Shown in pieces: positions 11,905-24,402 of a stretch of DNA of 64,000 nt; position 1 is the first letter of the stretch; each line of letters begins with the position of its first letter. A program made the translations under genes and the position numbers. The DNA is from Notolepis coatsorum (Eukaryota; Chordata; Actinopteri; Aulopiformes; Paralepididae): NCBI GenBank assembly GCA_963971535.1, contig OZ020594.1, forward strand, positions 114,983,127 to 115,047,126, read 5' to 3'. Below the pieces are notes generated by a model. It saw only the letters and a program-made list of their open reading frames with translations. It ran no database searches and was not told the origin of the DNA.

Positions 11905-12155
11905 AATACCCCTCCTAATGTGTTCCCTCCCCCTCGTATATATTTACTGTTAGGATCTGTTTAACAGTACTGTATATTTGCATTATCTTGTATGTCATAA
12001 ATGTCATGATTAGATTATTATATCTGTATATCTGTATGTTGTGTATGTCATATATGTTATGATGAATTGAAAATGGGGGACCCTGATGTAAACAAGACGA
12101 AAGTCTTTCTCTGGTCTGCATACCCTTAACAATTGTGTATTGAGCTGTACTCAGT
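11905..12155 (+). repeat. LINE-alpha 3'-UTR fragment
   Basis: Matches the 3' UTR of LINE-alpha copies A and B: TATATTTACTGTTAGGATCTG, the TGTATGTCATAT repeats, GGGGGACCCTGATGTAAAC, and the TCTTTCTCTGGTCTGCAT segment. It stops before the final CCCATTCTGCAATCTG, so both ends are truncated or overwritten. Confidence 0.85.
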
Positions 12156-12164
12156 ACTCGACTT

Positions 12165-12345
12165 GTGAAAAAAACGGGGGGATGGTCAGGGCTGCAGATC
12201 TCATGACATCGTCCCCTGGTAGAAATTTGTAATGATTTTAATACGCAAATGAAGCTTTTAGGAGTATTTTGAAACTAGAATTACAGAGCAGGAGTAGATA
12301 CACTAGTCTTGATAGCACAAGACTAGTGATCTGCAGCCATGACTG
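12165..12345. repeat. short repeat shared with 16927-17150
   Basis: About 110 bp, including ATACGCAAATGAAGCTTTTA and the TTTTGAAACTAGAATTACAG segment, is nearly identical to sequence just after LINE-alpha copy B at 16965-17060. GGCTGCAGATCT near 12198 and GATCTGCAGCC near 12330 could be inverted ends of a small element, but I cannot place a target duplication. Family unknown. Confidence 0.5.
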
Positions 12346-12444
12346 AGCGCCCTCCAACCTAACAAGGCCACTGGCCATGACAACATCCCCTCCAAATTCC
12401 TCAGAGACTCAGCAGCCGCCATCACCCCAGTCATCACACACATA

Positions 12445-13877
12445 ATGAACCTCTCCATAAAACAGGGCCACGTCCCCAAGGACTTCAAAATAGTGAGAGT
12501 GACCCCTCTGCACAAAAAGGGCAGCAAATTAGACCCAGGCAACTACCGCCCTGTTTCTATCCTTACCTCCATCTCGAAAGTCATGGAAAAAATTGTATAC
12601 GAACAGGTCGAAAAGTACCTAGCGGAAAAAAATCTAATCTACGAATTCCAATCTGGCTTCAGAACATCCCACTCCACTGACACATGCCTTCTCTATTTGA
12701 ACGACCACATCAAACAAGAGGTGGACGCTGGCAAATACTGCGGCATGGTCATGCTGGACCTACAAAAGGCCTTCAACACTGTCAATCACTCCATTCTGAT
12801 TGACAAGCTAAAAGCTATTGGTTTTGATAGTTTATCAGTGAGCTGGATGCAATCCTACCTTGAGGGGAGAGAACAGATGGTGGAGGTAAACGGTACTCTA
12901 CCCCCCCCCCCCCCCCCCCATCACAGTGAGCTGTGGTGTTCCACAAGGAAGCATACTAGGACCGCTACTGTTCCTAATTTATGCAAATGACATGTCGTCA
13001 GCTTGTGACTGCAACTTGTTCACGGACGACTCAGCCCTGCTGGTCTCTGACTAGAACAAGTTACAGGTTGAAAAAACCCTCAGCTCAGAACTCGGCAGAA
13101 TCTACACCTGGCTCGCTGATAACAAACTATCATTACACCTGGGTAAAACAGAGTCCATTCTTTTTGGATCAAATAACAAACTCGGCAAGACCGACTGCTT
13201 CTCAGTTACAGTGGGTGACAATATTGTCACAAGGAAAGATGAAATTACATCCTAGAGGCAAATCTTTCCTGTGACAAAATGGCATCCAAGGTAATAAAAA
13301 AAAAAAGTCAACCAACAAACTAGATTCTTGTACCGGATCTCCTCTCTGGTAAACAAGAATACCCTGAAGACTCTGGCAGGAGCACCGAGCACTCATTCAA
13401 GGGTACTACGACTATGCTTGCACCTCATGGTACAACAGCACCTCAAAGGCGCTAAAAACAAGATTACAAACATCACAAAACAAACTGGTCAGACTACTAC
13501 TTGACCTTACTCCTAGAACCCACCTCACCCCTGCCCACGTTGACTACCTAGGATGGCTTAGAGTAGACGAAAGAGTACATCAACTTGCAATGGGCCTGGT
13601 CTACAAGATACACTATACGACAAAGGTACCCATGTACATGTCAAAATACTTCCCAAAGCTCAGTGAATACCACGACCACAACACCAGAGGAAGCTCAACA
13701 AATCATGTTAAACCCAGATTCGGCTCAAACAAGGGACTAAACACGTTTCACAATTATGCCACATCAATGTGGAACGCTCTACCCAAAGCTGTAAAGGAAT
13801 GTGAATCCCTACCCACATTCAAAACCGCTCTAAAAGAGCACCTACGGGAGGCTGCAATTCGAAACTGGCCACCATAA
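12445..13877 (+). pseudogene. LINE-alpha reverse transcriptase, broken (copy B)
   Basis: The first 150 codons are open and show the RT N-terminal motifs (LHKKG, NYRPVS, FQSGFR, LDLQKAFNTVNH). A poly-C expansion at about 12900-12918 shifts the frame. After it come GSILGPLL remnants, FTDDSALL around 13020 with the preceding residues lost, an in-frame stop near 13052, and a separate C-terminal frame at 13590-13877 ending in LKEHLREAAIRNW. Compared with copy A, the poly-C run is longer and the breaks differ, so the copies decayed independently. Confidence 0.8.
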
Positions 13878-14536
13878 ATGTCCAAACCCCCCCACCCCCT
13901 CCTTATAGACAGTCTCCTCCCCACCGTATGTATATTCTCTCCCACCCACCCACCCCCTCCTAATGTACAGTCTCCTCTAGGGCTGGGCGATATGACCAAA
14001 AACGTTATCGCGATAAAATTATAAAATTATTTTCATATAATTCGATATCGATAATTATCGTCGATATAATGTCTGTCAAGTTTAATTAACTTCTTATGCT
14101 GCTGCGAATGTCTCAAGTCGAGTTGATGTCGTCATCAGTCCGCGCACGTTAGCAGTTTTTATAATAATAATAATGCAGGACCTGTTGCAGAGGTCTTTAT
14201 TCGGCATGCAACGACACTCAATGTTTTTTAGCGGTACACACAACGGTTAGTTTTTAGCACACACACCGGAACACACACGCATGCATTGTCTAGCCAACAA
14301 GCGGAGTATCTCATGACAATAAATATGACACTAAAATACTCTCTTCCGCCACAATATATTGAAACAAACTGTATACCCCACACTACTATAAACGTGGCCT
14401 CAGAATTCAAAACACACACATACTCGGCACGTAAATATATAAAACATCGCCGTGCAAGCTAATTAGCCTAGCAAGCCTGTAGTATCTAAGCGGTGTATTC
14501 CATGACAATGTGCTAAATATGACACTAAATATGACA

Positions 14537-16111
14537 CCTCCCTCCCTATCAACATGGACCCCCTGCAATTTGCATACCGCCCCAACAGGTCCACGGAGGA
14601 CGCCATAGCCCATGTGCTGCACACAGCAGCATCACACCTGGACAAGAGGCAGGGGAACTATGTGAGAATGCTATTCATCGACTACAGCTCGGCATTCAAT
14701 ACCATAGTCCCCTCCATACTCATAGCCAAGCTCAGGGACCTGGGCTTGAACTATGACCTCTGCCAGTGGGTCTTGGACTTCCTGACGGGCAGACCCCAGG
14801 TGGTGAGAGCAGGCAACTGCACCTCCTCATCCATCACCCTCAACATAGGGGCCCCCCAGGGCTGTGTTCTGAGTCCCCTCCTCTACTCCCTGTACACACA
14901 CGACTGTGTGGCTCAGCGGAGTAGCAATACAATCATCAAATTTGCTGACGACACAGTGGTGGTGGGCCTGATCTCTGCCAACGACGAGAGGGCCTACCTG
15001 GAAGAGGTCAAGGTCCTGGCGGGATGGTGCCAGGAAAACAGCCTCTCCCTGAACGTCAGCAAAACAAAGGAGATGATTGTGGACTTCAGGAGGTCGGGGG
15101 TCAAGGACTACAGCCCCCTCAGCATCGACGGGGCACCGGTTGAGAGAGTCAACAGCTTTAAGTACCTCGGAGCCTACATATCCGAGGACTTGACATGGAC
15201 CACACACATCGACAGTGTTGTGAAGAAGGCACGACAACGCCTCTACTTCCTCAGGCGCCTAAGGAAGTTCCAAGTCAGTCAGAAGATCCTTAAGAACTTC
15301 TACTCATGTACAATAGAGAGCATCCTGACTGGCAACATCACCTCCTGGTTTGGGAATAGCACTGCACAAGACCGAAGCAGACTACAAAGAGTGACACGTT
15401 CAGCCGAACGCACAATTGGAGGGGGGCTCCCCACCCTCCAGAACATTTACAACAAGCGTTGCAAGGGCAAGGCTAAGAGAATCATTAAAGACTCCAGTCA
15501 CCCGAACAACTGCCTCTTTGAACTGCTGCGGTCAGGCAAGCGATACCGGAGTCTCAAGGCGAGCACAGAAAGACTCAGAAGAAGCTTCTATCCCCAGGCC
15601 ATCAGGCTGCTAAACGAACAATGAACACTACACAACAACAACCATCAAACGCACATAGCACACACATCCACACGCAAACACACTGTAGCACCCACTCCAC
15701 ACACTTTATAGCACACACCCACTTTAAACAAACACACTGTAGCACCCACTCCCCACACTTTATATTTATTGATGAAGGATTGCACTACAACTCGTACACC
15801 TTACTGTAAATTGTACCTAAATTGTACCTCATCCCATTTCTGCTTGCACTATATAGTACTGTACATTAGTACACTGCATAGTATTGTATATTATATGGTA
15901 ACTCAGTTACGTCTATTCTGCATCGAACATTGTACATATGTCTATACTGAACACTGACCTAATTTTCTACTTCTAAATTACATGCTATACTATGTTATTT
16001 GATACTATCTTGTCTAGCACAGTCTCTGGAGCGTAACAGTAAGAAGCATTTTGTATGAAAGTATTCTGTACTTCTGTATGACAACTATTAAAGAAACTTG
16101 AACTTGAAACT
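14537..16111 (+). mobile_element. LINE-beta copy, 5'-truncated, inside a hAT element
   Basis: Starts abruptly at the CTCCCTCCCTATCAAC segment, which corresponds to about 33690 in the long LINE-beta copy, and runs through the RT C-terminal half, the CACACA-rich 3' UTR and the ending AGAAACTTGAACTTGAAACTT at 16111. It is about 1.57 kb long and near-identical to the long copy over the coding part, suggesting a recent insertion. The exact target duplication is obscured by a short repeat at the left junction. Confidence 0.9.
14554..15624 (+). pseudogene. LINE-beta RT, C-terminal 356 codons, open
   Basis: An open frame of 356 codons covering the RT palm and thumb: [26 protein letters not shown], the catalytic [25 protein letters not shown] and the C-terminal [15 protein letters not shown]. 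The endonuclease and the RT N-terminus are missing through 5' truncation, so although the frame is open it cannot be a functional ORF2. It differs from the 31819-34779 protein at few positions. Confidence 0.9.
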
Positions 16112-16926
16112 TAAAATACTCTCTTCCGCCACAATATATTGAAACGACATCCACTGTATACCCCCACTACTATAAACGTGGCCTCAGAATTCACGCCACA
16201 CACATACTCGGCACGTAAATATATAAAACATCGCCGTGCAAGCTAATTAGCCTAGCAAGCCTTGTTGTTGAGTGAGTCCTACCTCCTTCCGGGTCTACTT
16301 CGCTCTCGGCCATCTCCTTCACTGATTGGTTGTTAGCTGTTGTGCGTAAGCACGTCATCACGTAACGTTGGTTGTTGTTAGTGAGTGTGCTGAGCCGAGG
16401 CTGAACGGAGCCAAGCTTGGAAAATCGATATATCGAAACTTTGCGACCACGTTTCATGTTTATTTCGAGGAAATAATTTATCGCAATAGTTATCGTTATC
16501 GTTTTATCGCCCAGCCCTAGTCTACTCCCACCGCATGTATATATTCTCTCCCCACGTATGTATATTTCTCTCCTACCCACCCACCCCCTCCTAATGTACA
16601 GTCTCCTCCCCATCATATACTCTGTCAGGATCTATGGGTAACAGTACTGTATATTTGCATATCATATATGTCACAAATGTAACAGTACTATTATATACCT
16701 CACCTGTATGTCATGTATGTCCCTATGCCATGGCATAAATGTCATGATGTCATGTATGTTGTGTATGTCATAAATGTCACTATGAATTGAAAATGGGGGA
16801 CCCTGATGTAAACAAGACAAACTTCTTTCTCTGGTCTGCATCCCCTTAACAATTGTATGTATTGAGCCGTACTGTATTGTACCCATTCTGCAATCTGTTA
16901 AATAAAGTTTTCATTCATTCATTCAC

Positions 16927-17160
16927 GCAGAGTAGGGGGGACCGGGAGCATCGTCCCCCGGTAGAACATTTTAATGATTTTAATACGCAAATGAAGCTTT
17001 TAGGAGTATTTTGAAACTAGAATTACAGAGAAGGAGTAGATACACTAGTCTTGATATCACATATTATTGGTGGGGACCATTCATATTTTTTCAAATTTGG
17101 GGGGGACATGCCCCTCCCCCCGGGATATGCAGCCATGGGGATGGTGGATTTTATCATATG
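16927..17160. repeat. short repeat shared with 12165-12345
   Basis: Contains the same ATACGCAAATGAAGCTTTTA segment as 12165-12345, plus GGGGGGACATGCCCCTCCCC, a G/C-rich inverted repeat. It begins directly after the LINE-alpha tail. A similar GGGGGATGCCATCCCCCC motif occurs at 30540-30565. Family unknown. Confidence 0.45.
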
Positions 17161-17994
17161 GGGACATAATTTGTGGTGATAATGGCACAGAGGATAAGAC
17201 CAACTGTGTACCATAACTTTTGATTACTGTAAGCACAAAGATAATACACTTCTAAAACAACATGCATGATGTTGTTATGGATGTTTGGCACCTCAGAATT
17301 GGAGTCAGTCCCCGCCCAGGCTGCCATGGCACCACTTACAGTTAGGGTCAAAAGTGTTTGTAATGAAAGTATTGTAGGTTAACAGTCCCAATTCACCATT
17401 TTCTTCAATTCAACAAAGTCAAATGTGTTTCTAGAATATTGAATTATAGTGTATTTAAAACAGCAGTTACTGGTATGATCAAAACTGGTATCTAAAGGGT
17501 TGATTTTCAATTGTGATTAATTCAATCATTATGTACAATACAATACAATAACCCCTTCTGAAAAAAGGAATGAGAAAAATATTGATCCATCATTTTATTG
17601 CTGTTCAAATACAAATATTCGATCTTACCATTCCCAAAATGCTAATTGAAACTGCTTAGAAAAACAAATTCAAAATATATTCAAAAGTATACAGAAAATA
17701 CAAAATAGGACCAATCTTGTCAATGGCTGCCTACCCCACTCTCCCCCATCTCATAGACGTTTCCAAAGATTTCCATAATCATGCTTTTTGTCCTCAATCT
17801 TCTTTGGTATAAAGATTCAGCACTATGGACAGGTCTGCTCAAAATAATTTATTTGTGGATGACAAATAAATGCAATGATGAAATAAACTAAATACAATAC
17901 GGAATAAACTAAATAAACACATTTTGCATATCATATCCCAGTCTGAGCGCAGTTGGGATATCCAAACGTGGGTGATTTTGCGCAAGCTCCCACG
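17161..17994. other. no feature recognised
   Basis: AT-rich sequence without open frames of note, simple repeats or inverted ends that I can pair. AAATACAATACG with AATAAACTAAA near 17885-17925 recurs near 26145, so at least part is repetitive. Confidence 0.4.
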
Positions 17995-18429
17995 TAGGGC
18001 TGGACGGTATGGTCTAAAATGTATATCACGGTATTCGGTATAATTTTAAGCATAGACGATAACGGTATCAGGGCTCTACCGCGCTAACCTTTTTCCCAAG
18101 GAGCACATGTGCTCCTAAATGAAAAAATTTAGGAGCACACAAAGAAATTTAGGAGCACAGTGAAAATATTTCAAGTAACAGAGTTTATTTTAATAAATGT
18201 ATATTTGTACTGTGCGTGCATGTGCAAACGGGAACGGGACACACATCTGTGCAATAGCACATACCACCAAAGTCACTGGCCCACTGTGTGTGTGTATCTG
18301 CATGTGCAAACGGGAATGGGACACAGACATTTGAACTATTAAGTGATTAATGCCTACTGTGGCAAAGTTGTAGCCAACAACTAGGCCTAATAAGAAAGGC
18401 AGTGACATTGAACAAAAAGGAGACACTGG

Positions 18430-18862
18430 CATTACCACCAGGCCCAGGGCCATCAGTAGAGGGGACTGTAAGGTGCCCTTTCGGTATACTACCTTTGCTA
18501 AAACTGTGTTCTCTGTTAAAGGTGGTAACTAACTACTGGAATAGCCTACCAGTTGTGATTAGAGAGTGCCCCACATACTCCATGTTCAAGACCCATCTTA
18601 AACTGCATCTTAAGGCAAACCATAACTGTGATAATTTTTTATCTGATTTAGTTTATGTAACTTGTTTCTTGTTTTTATCATTGATTGTCACCATGCTTTT
18701 TTACCCTAAGCAGGCTATTTATTTATTGAGAGTTTTGCTGTCTCCTGGTGTAAATGAGCTCTTGCTACAACCCTGCATGTTTACATTTTGTATTTTGTAC
18801 TTGATGTTCATTAACATGTGCTGTCCCTATCAAATAAACTATCAAATCAAACTACTGCTACA
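18430..18862 (+). pseudogene. LINE RT C-terminal fragment with 3' end
   Basis: The frame at 18402-18869 encodes YWNSLPVVIRECPTYSMF and FKTHLKLHLK, a typical C-terminus of an L2/CR1-type LINE RT. It is followed by a 3' end with AAATAAACTATCAAATCAAA. It belongs neither to LINE-alpha nor to LINE-beta as seen here. The rest of the element is absent. Confidence 0.7.
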
Positions 18863-19448
18863 AAAGTAACAGTCACTTAACTTTAGCTTTTGCCCCTTTT
18901 ATGCATACAATGCCTATGTTTTGGCTAGTGTTGCTCTTCTAGAAAAATAATCCTTTCAGGGTTGCCTATTGAAATACTGTACACCTCCAGTACAGAAACA
19001 TTGTTTATGAGTTTGCGTGTCAGGTAGACCATTGATTGACAGTCGATTCTGCCAATTACGTCACACCGCTTGCACTCCGGCGCTGCAGCAGGACCCTATT
19101 TCCCACCTCTGCTGTTGATAACGCTAGCCAAGTTAGCATACACACATATACACACACACGCACAGTGGGCCAGTGACTTTGGTGTAGGGGGTGTAACAAT
19201 GCATCGATCCTAAGGGGAAATTCAACTGCATCGATTTGAAAATGTTAGAATCGATTATCGCAATTTTAATGTGTACATAGTGTTGCTATTCTCATGTCAG
19301 TTACAGCCAACACAACGACATACGCTACTGCATCAGCGTTATGATTAACAAAGCAAGGCATTAGTTTTGTTGCATTAACGTTATATTACTATTGCTATCG
19401 ATAAATCTAGGTGTTCTCAAATCTATTGCTATTGGTAAGACTTGAATA

Positions 19449-20838
19449 AGTTCAAGTTCAAGTTCAAGTTCAAGTTCTTTAATAGTTGTCATACAGAAGT
19501 ACAGAATACTTTCATACAAAATGCTTCTTACTGTTACGCTCCAGAGACTGTGCTAGACAAGATAGTATCAAATAACATAATAACATAATATAGCATGAAT
19601 TTAGAAGAAGAAAATGAGGTCACAGTTGTTCGGTATAGACATATGTACAATGTTCTGAGTTACCATATAATATACAATACACAATACTATGCAGTGTACT
19701 AATGTACAGTACTATCTAGTGCAAAGCAGAAATGGGATGAGGTACAATTTTAGGTACAATTTACAGTAAGGTGTACGAGTTGTAGTGCAATCCTTCATCC
19801 ATAAATATAAAGTGTGGGGAGTGGGTGCTACAGTGTGTTTGTTTAAAGTGGGTGTGTGCTATAAAGTGTGTGTAGTGGGTGCTACAGTGTGTTTGTTTAA
19901 AGTGAGTGTGTGCGTGTGGATGTGTGTGCTATGTGTGTTTGGTGGTTGTTGTTGTGTAGTGTTCATTCATTGTTCGTTTAGCAGCCTGATGGCCTGGGGA
20001 TAGAAGCTACTTCTGAGTCTTTCTGTGCTCGCCTTGAGACTCCTGTATCGCTTGCCTGACGGCAGCAGTTCAAAGAGGCAGTTGTTCGGGTGGCTCGAGT
20101 CCTTAATAATTCTCTTAGCCTTCCCCTTGCAACGCTTGTAGTAAATGTTCTGGAGGGTGGGGAGCCCCCCTCCAATTGTGCGTTCGGCTGAACGTGTCAC
20201 TCTTTGTAGTCTGCTTTGGTCTTTTGCAGTGCTATTCCCAAACCAGGAGGTGATGTTGCCGGTCAAGATGCTCTCTATTGTACATGAGTAGAAGTTCTTA
20301 AGGATCTTCTGGCTGACTTGGAACTTCCTTAGGCGCCTGAGGAAGTAGAGGCGTTGTCGTGCCTTCTTCACCACACTGTTAATGTGTATGGTCCATGTCA
20401 AGTCCTCGGATATGTGGGCTCCGAGGTACTTGAAGCTGTTGACTCTCTCAACCGGTGCCCCGTCGTTGCTGAGGGGGCTGTAGTCCTTGACCCCCGACCT
20501 CCTGAAGTCCACAATCATCTCCTTTGTTTTGCTGACGTTCAGGGAGAGGCTGTTTTCCTGGCACCATCCCGCCAGGACCTTGACCTCTTCCAGGTAGGCC
20601 CTCTCGTCGTTGGCAGAGATCAGGCCCACCACCACTGTGTCGTCAGCAAATTTGACGATTGTATTGCTACTCCGCTGAGCCACACAGTCGTGTGTGTACA
20701 GGGAGTAGAGGAGGGGACTCAGAACACAGCCCTGGGGGGCCCCTATGTTGAGGGTGATGGATGAGGAGGTGCAGTTGCCTGCTCTCACCACCTGGGGTCT
20801 GCCAGTCAGGAAGTCCAAGACCCACAATAAGACCCACA
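19449..20838 (-). mobile_element. LINE-beta copy, 5'-truncated, antisense
   Basis: In the minus strand this reads from the RT palm (near 20820) to the tail of CTTGAA repeats at 19449-19475. AATAAGTT occurs on both sides (about 19446-19453 and 20836-20843) and is a plausible target duplication. The 3' UTR matches the other LINE-beta copies, including AAGAAGCATTTTGTATGAAA. Confidence 0.88.
19967..20815 (-). pseudogene. LINE-beta RT C-terminal fragment
   Basis: The open frame keeps [38 protein letters not shown] and the C-terminal [12 protein letters not shown]. The first 30-odd codons of the longer frame lie outside the LINE. The endonuclease and the RT N-terminus are absent through 5' truncation, so it is non-functional despite being open. 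Confidence 0.88.
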
Positions 20839-21689
20839 ATAAGTTACTGTCTCGGAAAACGCTCCTATATCGCAATGGCGGACTTTCAGGAAGTAAAAGA
20901 GAAAATGAGAGCTTCCGATTGGTCATTTTTCTTTTCTTTTCTTGAAACCAGTCACGTCACTCTACTGTGATTGGACCGTTGGCTTGAGTGCAATGTGGGA
21001 CTTGTAGTTTTTGAACGATTATCAGCGGAGAAAAAAGCACGACTGAGGCTGTAATCTTCACTCGCACATCGTGCAAGTAATTGATTTTTCCGGTTCGCAC
21101 ACACATATTTCTAGGGGCATATGCGAGCAATATGGTTGCACAGTAGAGCCCTGGGTATATATCACGGTATATAAATGTTTCTTAAAATGTCTATATAAAT
21201 GCTTCTGAAGGGGTAAAACTGATGCCGCAGAGTCACGTTAGAATGTTAGCTTAGCGGCTAACGTTAGCCCGTTGCTGCGCTAAAGCAAGTCTCCTCTCAG
21301 CCTCCTTAGCCAAATTGAAATGCCCAAACTATATGGCAAGGTCCATGAGCAAGTGGATAAAAACTCAGTACAATTAAACACTATGCAACGACCACTGCAA
21401 ACGTTGAGTGAATCATCAAGTAACGTTAACGTCATTGCTACTGCTGTGACTAGCTGCTCTAGTCTACCGGTCACAAGGTATGAAGGTATAATCAAAATCC
21501 ATACCGTAGTGCAAATTTATACCGTTTATACCGTCCACCCCTACTCCCACGCACATGCTTGTATTCCGATCCACGCAATCATATTCACGGGGGTAGGTCT
21601 CCTCGTGGGACACAAGTTCCCAATGCATTGTCCCGTGGGATAATGCCCCCCAGCGGCGATATTAATTGAGGGGCGGATTTGCGGTGGAG

Positions 21690-21860
21690 AAATTAATCAG
21701 AATCAGATACAAGGAATTTGCTTTGGTCCTTTTCGGTGCGACATTAGCGGACAGACATTCACAGACAGATAATACAATAAAGAGGTGGAGTAAAATTAAA
21801 TGAAATATGAACTAAGTTAAGCACAATAGAATAGAATATAATTATGAAATCAAATATAGG
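21690..21860. repeat. interspersed repeat shared with 40680-40830
   Basis: ATACAAGGAATTTGCTTTGG, then GGTGCGACATTAGC-like and ATTATGAACTAAGTTAAG segments, occur here and at 40690-40800. The ending is AT-rich. This may be a LINE or SINE 3' end, but I cannot assign the family. Confidence 0.6.
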
Positions 21861-22023
21861 CCAGGGCCCTCATTTATCAACCGTGCGTACCTGGCGCCCA
21901 GCGGTAGAATATGAAGACTGCAGACGGGACGGCATATGCTTTAATCAGTTTCATGCATTAGTTTCAACAATGACGTGTTCTGTATGACCCGTAATTCACT
22001 ATAGTTCATTGTAAAATAGAGAC

Positions 22024-23154
22024 TAGAGCCATATGAAATCCGCGTTCACGGAATCGCGGACGGAATCGCGGAATTAACCAATAAAAATGGAATCAACTGC
22101 AAAACGTGGAATATTGCAGAATTTGGCCTAATCTGGACTGAAATTTCGTTTTTGGGTGGAACGTTTGGTGCACACGCGACCGGGGAGGCGGGGACTCTAC
22201 AACGTGTTACACACAACACAGCCGCGGTGCTCAAGCGTCTGGCTGCTTCAGTACATCGTCAAGAAGCTAAACAATTCCACAATAAGCCCTCAATTCAGAG
22301 CAGAACAGTATCCTAATGACTTTTATGCCTCCGGTGATAAGGTGTTTTGCTAATTCTGTCAACGTTCCGTGGACTGGACCCGCAAAAACACTTGCGACAC
22401 TATTGTGATTAAATAGCTATAACGTTAGGACGTTTAGCGTCTAGCTAAATCTAGTGCACCCATCCATTTCATTATACACTGCCCTTTATAAACTAAATAC
22501 ACTTAAATAGCTATGTAACGTTATAGGACTATCTATGGAAATGATAGCTTCTAGAAGTTCTAGCTAAATCTGGTGCACCCATATTTGTTTAATGCAAACG
22601 ATTGTCATTATACACTGCCCTTTATAATCTAAATAAACTTAAATAGCTATGAAACGTTACAGTACATAGGACTATAGATGGAAATGATAGCTTCTTCCAT
22701 TTGTTTAATGCAAACGATTGCCATTATACACTGTCCTTTATAAACGAAATAAACTAAACTAAAGGTGCCTAAATTATGCATTACTAAATTTCATCACAAT
22801 ATAATAGATATAGCTAGGTTATTGTCATTGTGATAATGTCAGTAATAGCTAGCTGTATCTATTGTTTACACTTGAAATATGTATTTTTATTTTGTCACAA
22901 TATTAATTGAAAAATATTGTGTAAAATTGAACTGTATTTCTGAGTTGCAGCACTTAAAAACATTAAATGGACTGTTATATCGTATTCAATTGTGGACATT
23001 TATTCATTCCCACTTATTAGACACTATTTCTGATGGTAAAATGAGCATAAAAGGCAAAATACAGAATTCTGAAATATTAAAACGGAAAAAATGGAATTTG
23101 GGAAAAAATAAAATGGAATTTGGAAAATAATAAAACGGATTTCATATGGCTCTA
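22024..23154. mobile_element. hAT-type element, TIR TAGAGCCATATGAAATCCG
   Basis: A 1131-bp element with ends TAGAGCCATATGAAATCCG and CGGATTTCATATGGCTCTA and a perfect 8-bp duplication ATAGAGAC (22016-22023 and 23155-23162). The middle contains a diverged tandem duplication with CATTATACACTGCCCTTTAT occurring three times (about 22474-22750). No transposase ORF. Confidence 0.92.
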
Positions 23155-23375
23155 ATAGAGACATTGGTGTAATTATTGTCAAACCATAGGTATTTCCGAA
23201 TGAATTCAGTCTGGTTCATAGCGTTATTATAGGAATACTTCTCGCGGTGTGTGCTCAGATGTTTTCAGAGATATAGGGCAGTCTATTTGCAGAGAGAGAA
23301 CATAATAATATTAAGTACAGAGACACATTCTCCTTGATTTGTACCGCAATTTGAGACCCAAATTGGAGCGTGGAG

Positions 23376-24402
23376 TAGGGGTGGACGGTATGGTCTAAAA
23401 TGTATATCACGGTATAATTTGAAGCATAGACGGTAATGCTATATATCACGGTATCATCGTTTTTGATAAATAAAAAAAAAATTATTTTATATAATTTTTT
23501 TTTCTTTTTATAAAATATATATATTATATAATTAGACTTGTACTTGTATTATCTGCGAGACATCGCCACCACGCAACAAGCTCCACTGTCTGTGTGTACT
23601 CTAGTAGCCTCCAGCTACGGCCAGGATTCTCCGGAGCTGCACCTGGACCTATACTCGAGTAGCCTCGAGCAGAGCTACGGCCAGGATTCTCCGGCGCTGC
23701 ACCTGGACCCTATTGTATTGGTATAACGTTAGCAAGCCCTCAGCTCGAATACGCATCGAATCAGTGTTATAAGACATTGATATCAGGAGCTATCTGTAGC
23801 TACTGCTAGCCGGATATATAACGTTAATACAACGCCTCAGTGAATTATTTAGTTCAATGGGACATTTCGTTTTGAACGGTGAACTAACTTGCGTTAACGT
23901 GAGCTAACAGGTAACACACACGTCTCTACTAGACTTTGTGGAGCGTTTGTTGATGTCAGGAGCTATCGGTAGCTGGCCGACTAGATACCGTTCGGTTAGA
24001 CAATGCCTCATCATGTATTAAACTAAAAGTGAATAGTTGACTGGGTCATTTTGTAACGGTAGCTAAGCTAACGTTAGCTCAGGGAGACGCCGCCGTCCTC
24101 CCGTGTGCCGTGTCCCGTCCCACTAGACTACTAGACCCGTGTTTACATGCGTGCGGTAGGGGCTGGCACGCCCACTGCGCGAAGCCTCCTAAATAACTTT
24201 TTCCAGTTCGCACATATCTATTATCTATGACTAATTCTATCTATTTTTAGTGGCAAATGCGAGTGAAATAGTCGCGCTGTGGTTACATGACGTCATTGCT
24301 ATTTTAGAGCTGCACTACCGGTTACACGGTATAGTCAAAATCCATACCGTAGAGCAAATTCATACCGTTTATACCGTATACCGTTTATACCGTCCACCCC
24401 TA
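23376..24402. mobile_element. hAT-type element, TIR TAGGGGTGGACGGTATGG
   Basis: A 1027-bp element with perfect 8-bp duplication GCGTGGAG (23368-23375 and 24403-24410). TIRs match the element at 17995-21543. A central block of about 550 bp (23521-24085) is homologous, in inverted orientation, to the centre of the hAT at 36184-37108, which has different TIRs. It also contains two copies of CTACGGCCAGGATTCTCCGG (23615 and 23665). No coding capacity. Confidence 0.92.

Larger units (their letters stand above)
13978..16519. mobile_element. hAT-type non-autonomous element, TIR TAGGGCTGGGCGATATG
   Basis: Ends are TAGGGCTGGGCGATATG and the reverse complement CATATCGC-like CGCCCAGCCCTA, with flanking 8-mers GTCTCCTC and GTCTACTC (one mismatch). 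The hAT family is indicated by the 8-bp duplication and the TAGGG start. The element contains a LINE-beta insertion (14537-16111); without it the length is about 970 bp. A segment beginning CTAAAATACTCTCTTCC is present on both sides of the LINE (14331 and 16111), an internal tandem duplication also present in the sister copy at 50276-51077. No transposase. Confidence 0.88.
12345..16925 (+). mobile_element. LINE-alpha copy B, split by a hAT element
   Basis: RT-coding sequence runs from about 12345 to 13875, then a C-rich 3' UTR to 13977. The hAT element at 13978-16519 interrupts it, and the UTR resumes at 16520 and ends with CCCATTCTGCAATCTG, an AATAAA and ATTC repeats at about 16925. Without the insertion it is about 2.04 kb. 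The longest RT frame (12445-12990) keeps PGNYRPVSIL and the LDLQKAF region, but later frames carry stops and a deletion before the FADD motif. It is a 5'-truncated, inactive copy. Confidence 0.85.
18069..21153. mobile_element. TIR element CAGGGCTCTAC, nested in a hAT
   Basis: Left terminus CAGGGCTCTAC and right terminus GTAGAGCCCTG form an 11-bp inverted repeat. Sequence outside resumes the host hAT. The expected 8-bp duplication is not clean: the flanks share only GGTAT. The start motif fits hAT, and a related element with a CAGGCCTGTAC start occurs at 38352-39604. It contains a LINE fragment (18430-18862) and a LINE-beta copy (19449-20838). Confidence 0.6.
17995..21543. mobile_element. hAT-type element, TIR TAGGGCTGGACGGTATGG, heavily nested
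   Basis: Left end TAGGGCTGGACGGTATGG, right end CCGTCCACCCCTA, flanked by a perfect 8-bp duplication CTCCCACG (17987-17994 and 21544-21551). The sister copy at 23376-24402 has the same TIR. Most of the 3.5 kb is a second element (18069-21153); the hAT remnant itself is about 0.46 kb. No transposase. Confidence 0.88.

Noticed and set aside
18254-19190. Element bounded by inverted CCAAAGTCACTGGCCCACTG
   Set aside because: The inverted pair is real, but the flanks give no target duplication and the outer sequences differ, so no element is called.
19187-19290. Another hAT starting TAGGGGGTGTAACAATG
   Set aside because: The start resembles a fish hAT end, but I could not find the matching right end or a target duplication.
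20354-20764. 136-codon frames antisense to LINE-beta RT (also 14827-15237)
   Set aside because: Shadow frames of the RT on the opposite strand, repeated in each copy because the copies are near-identical.
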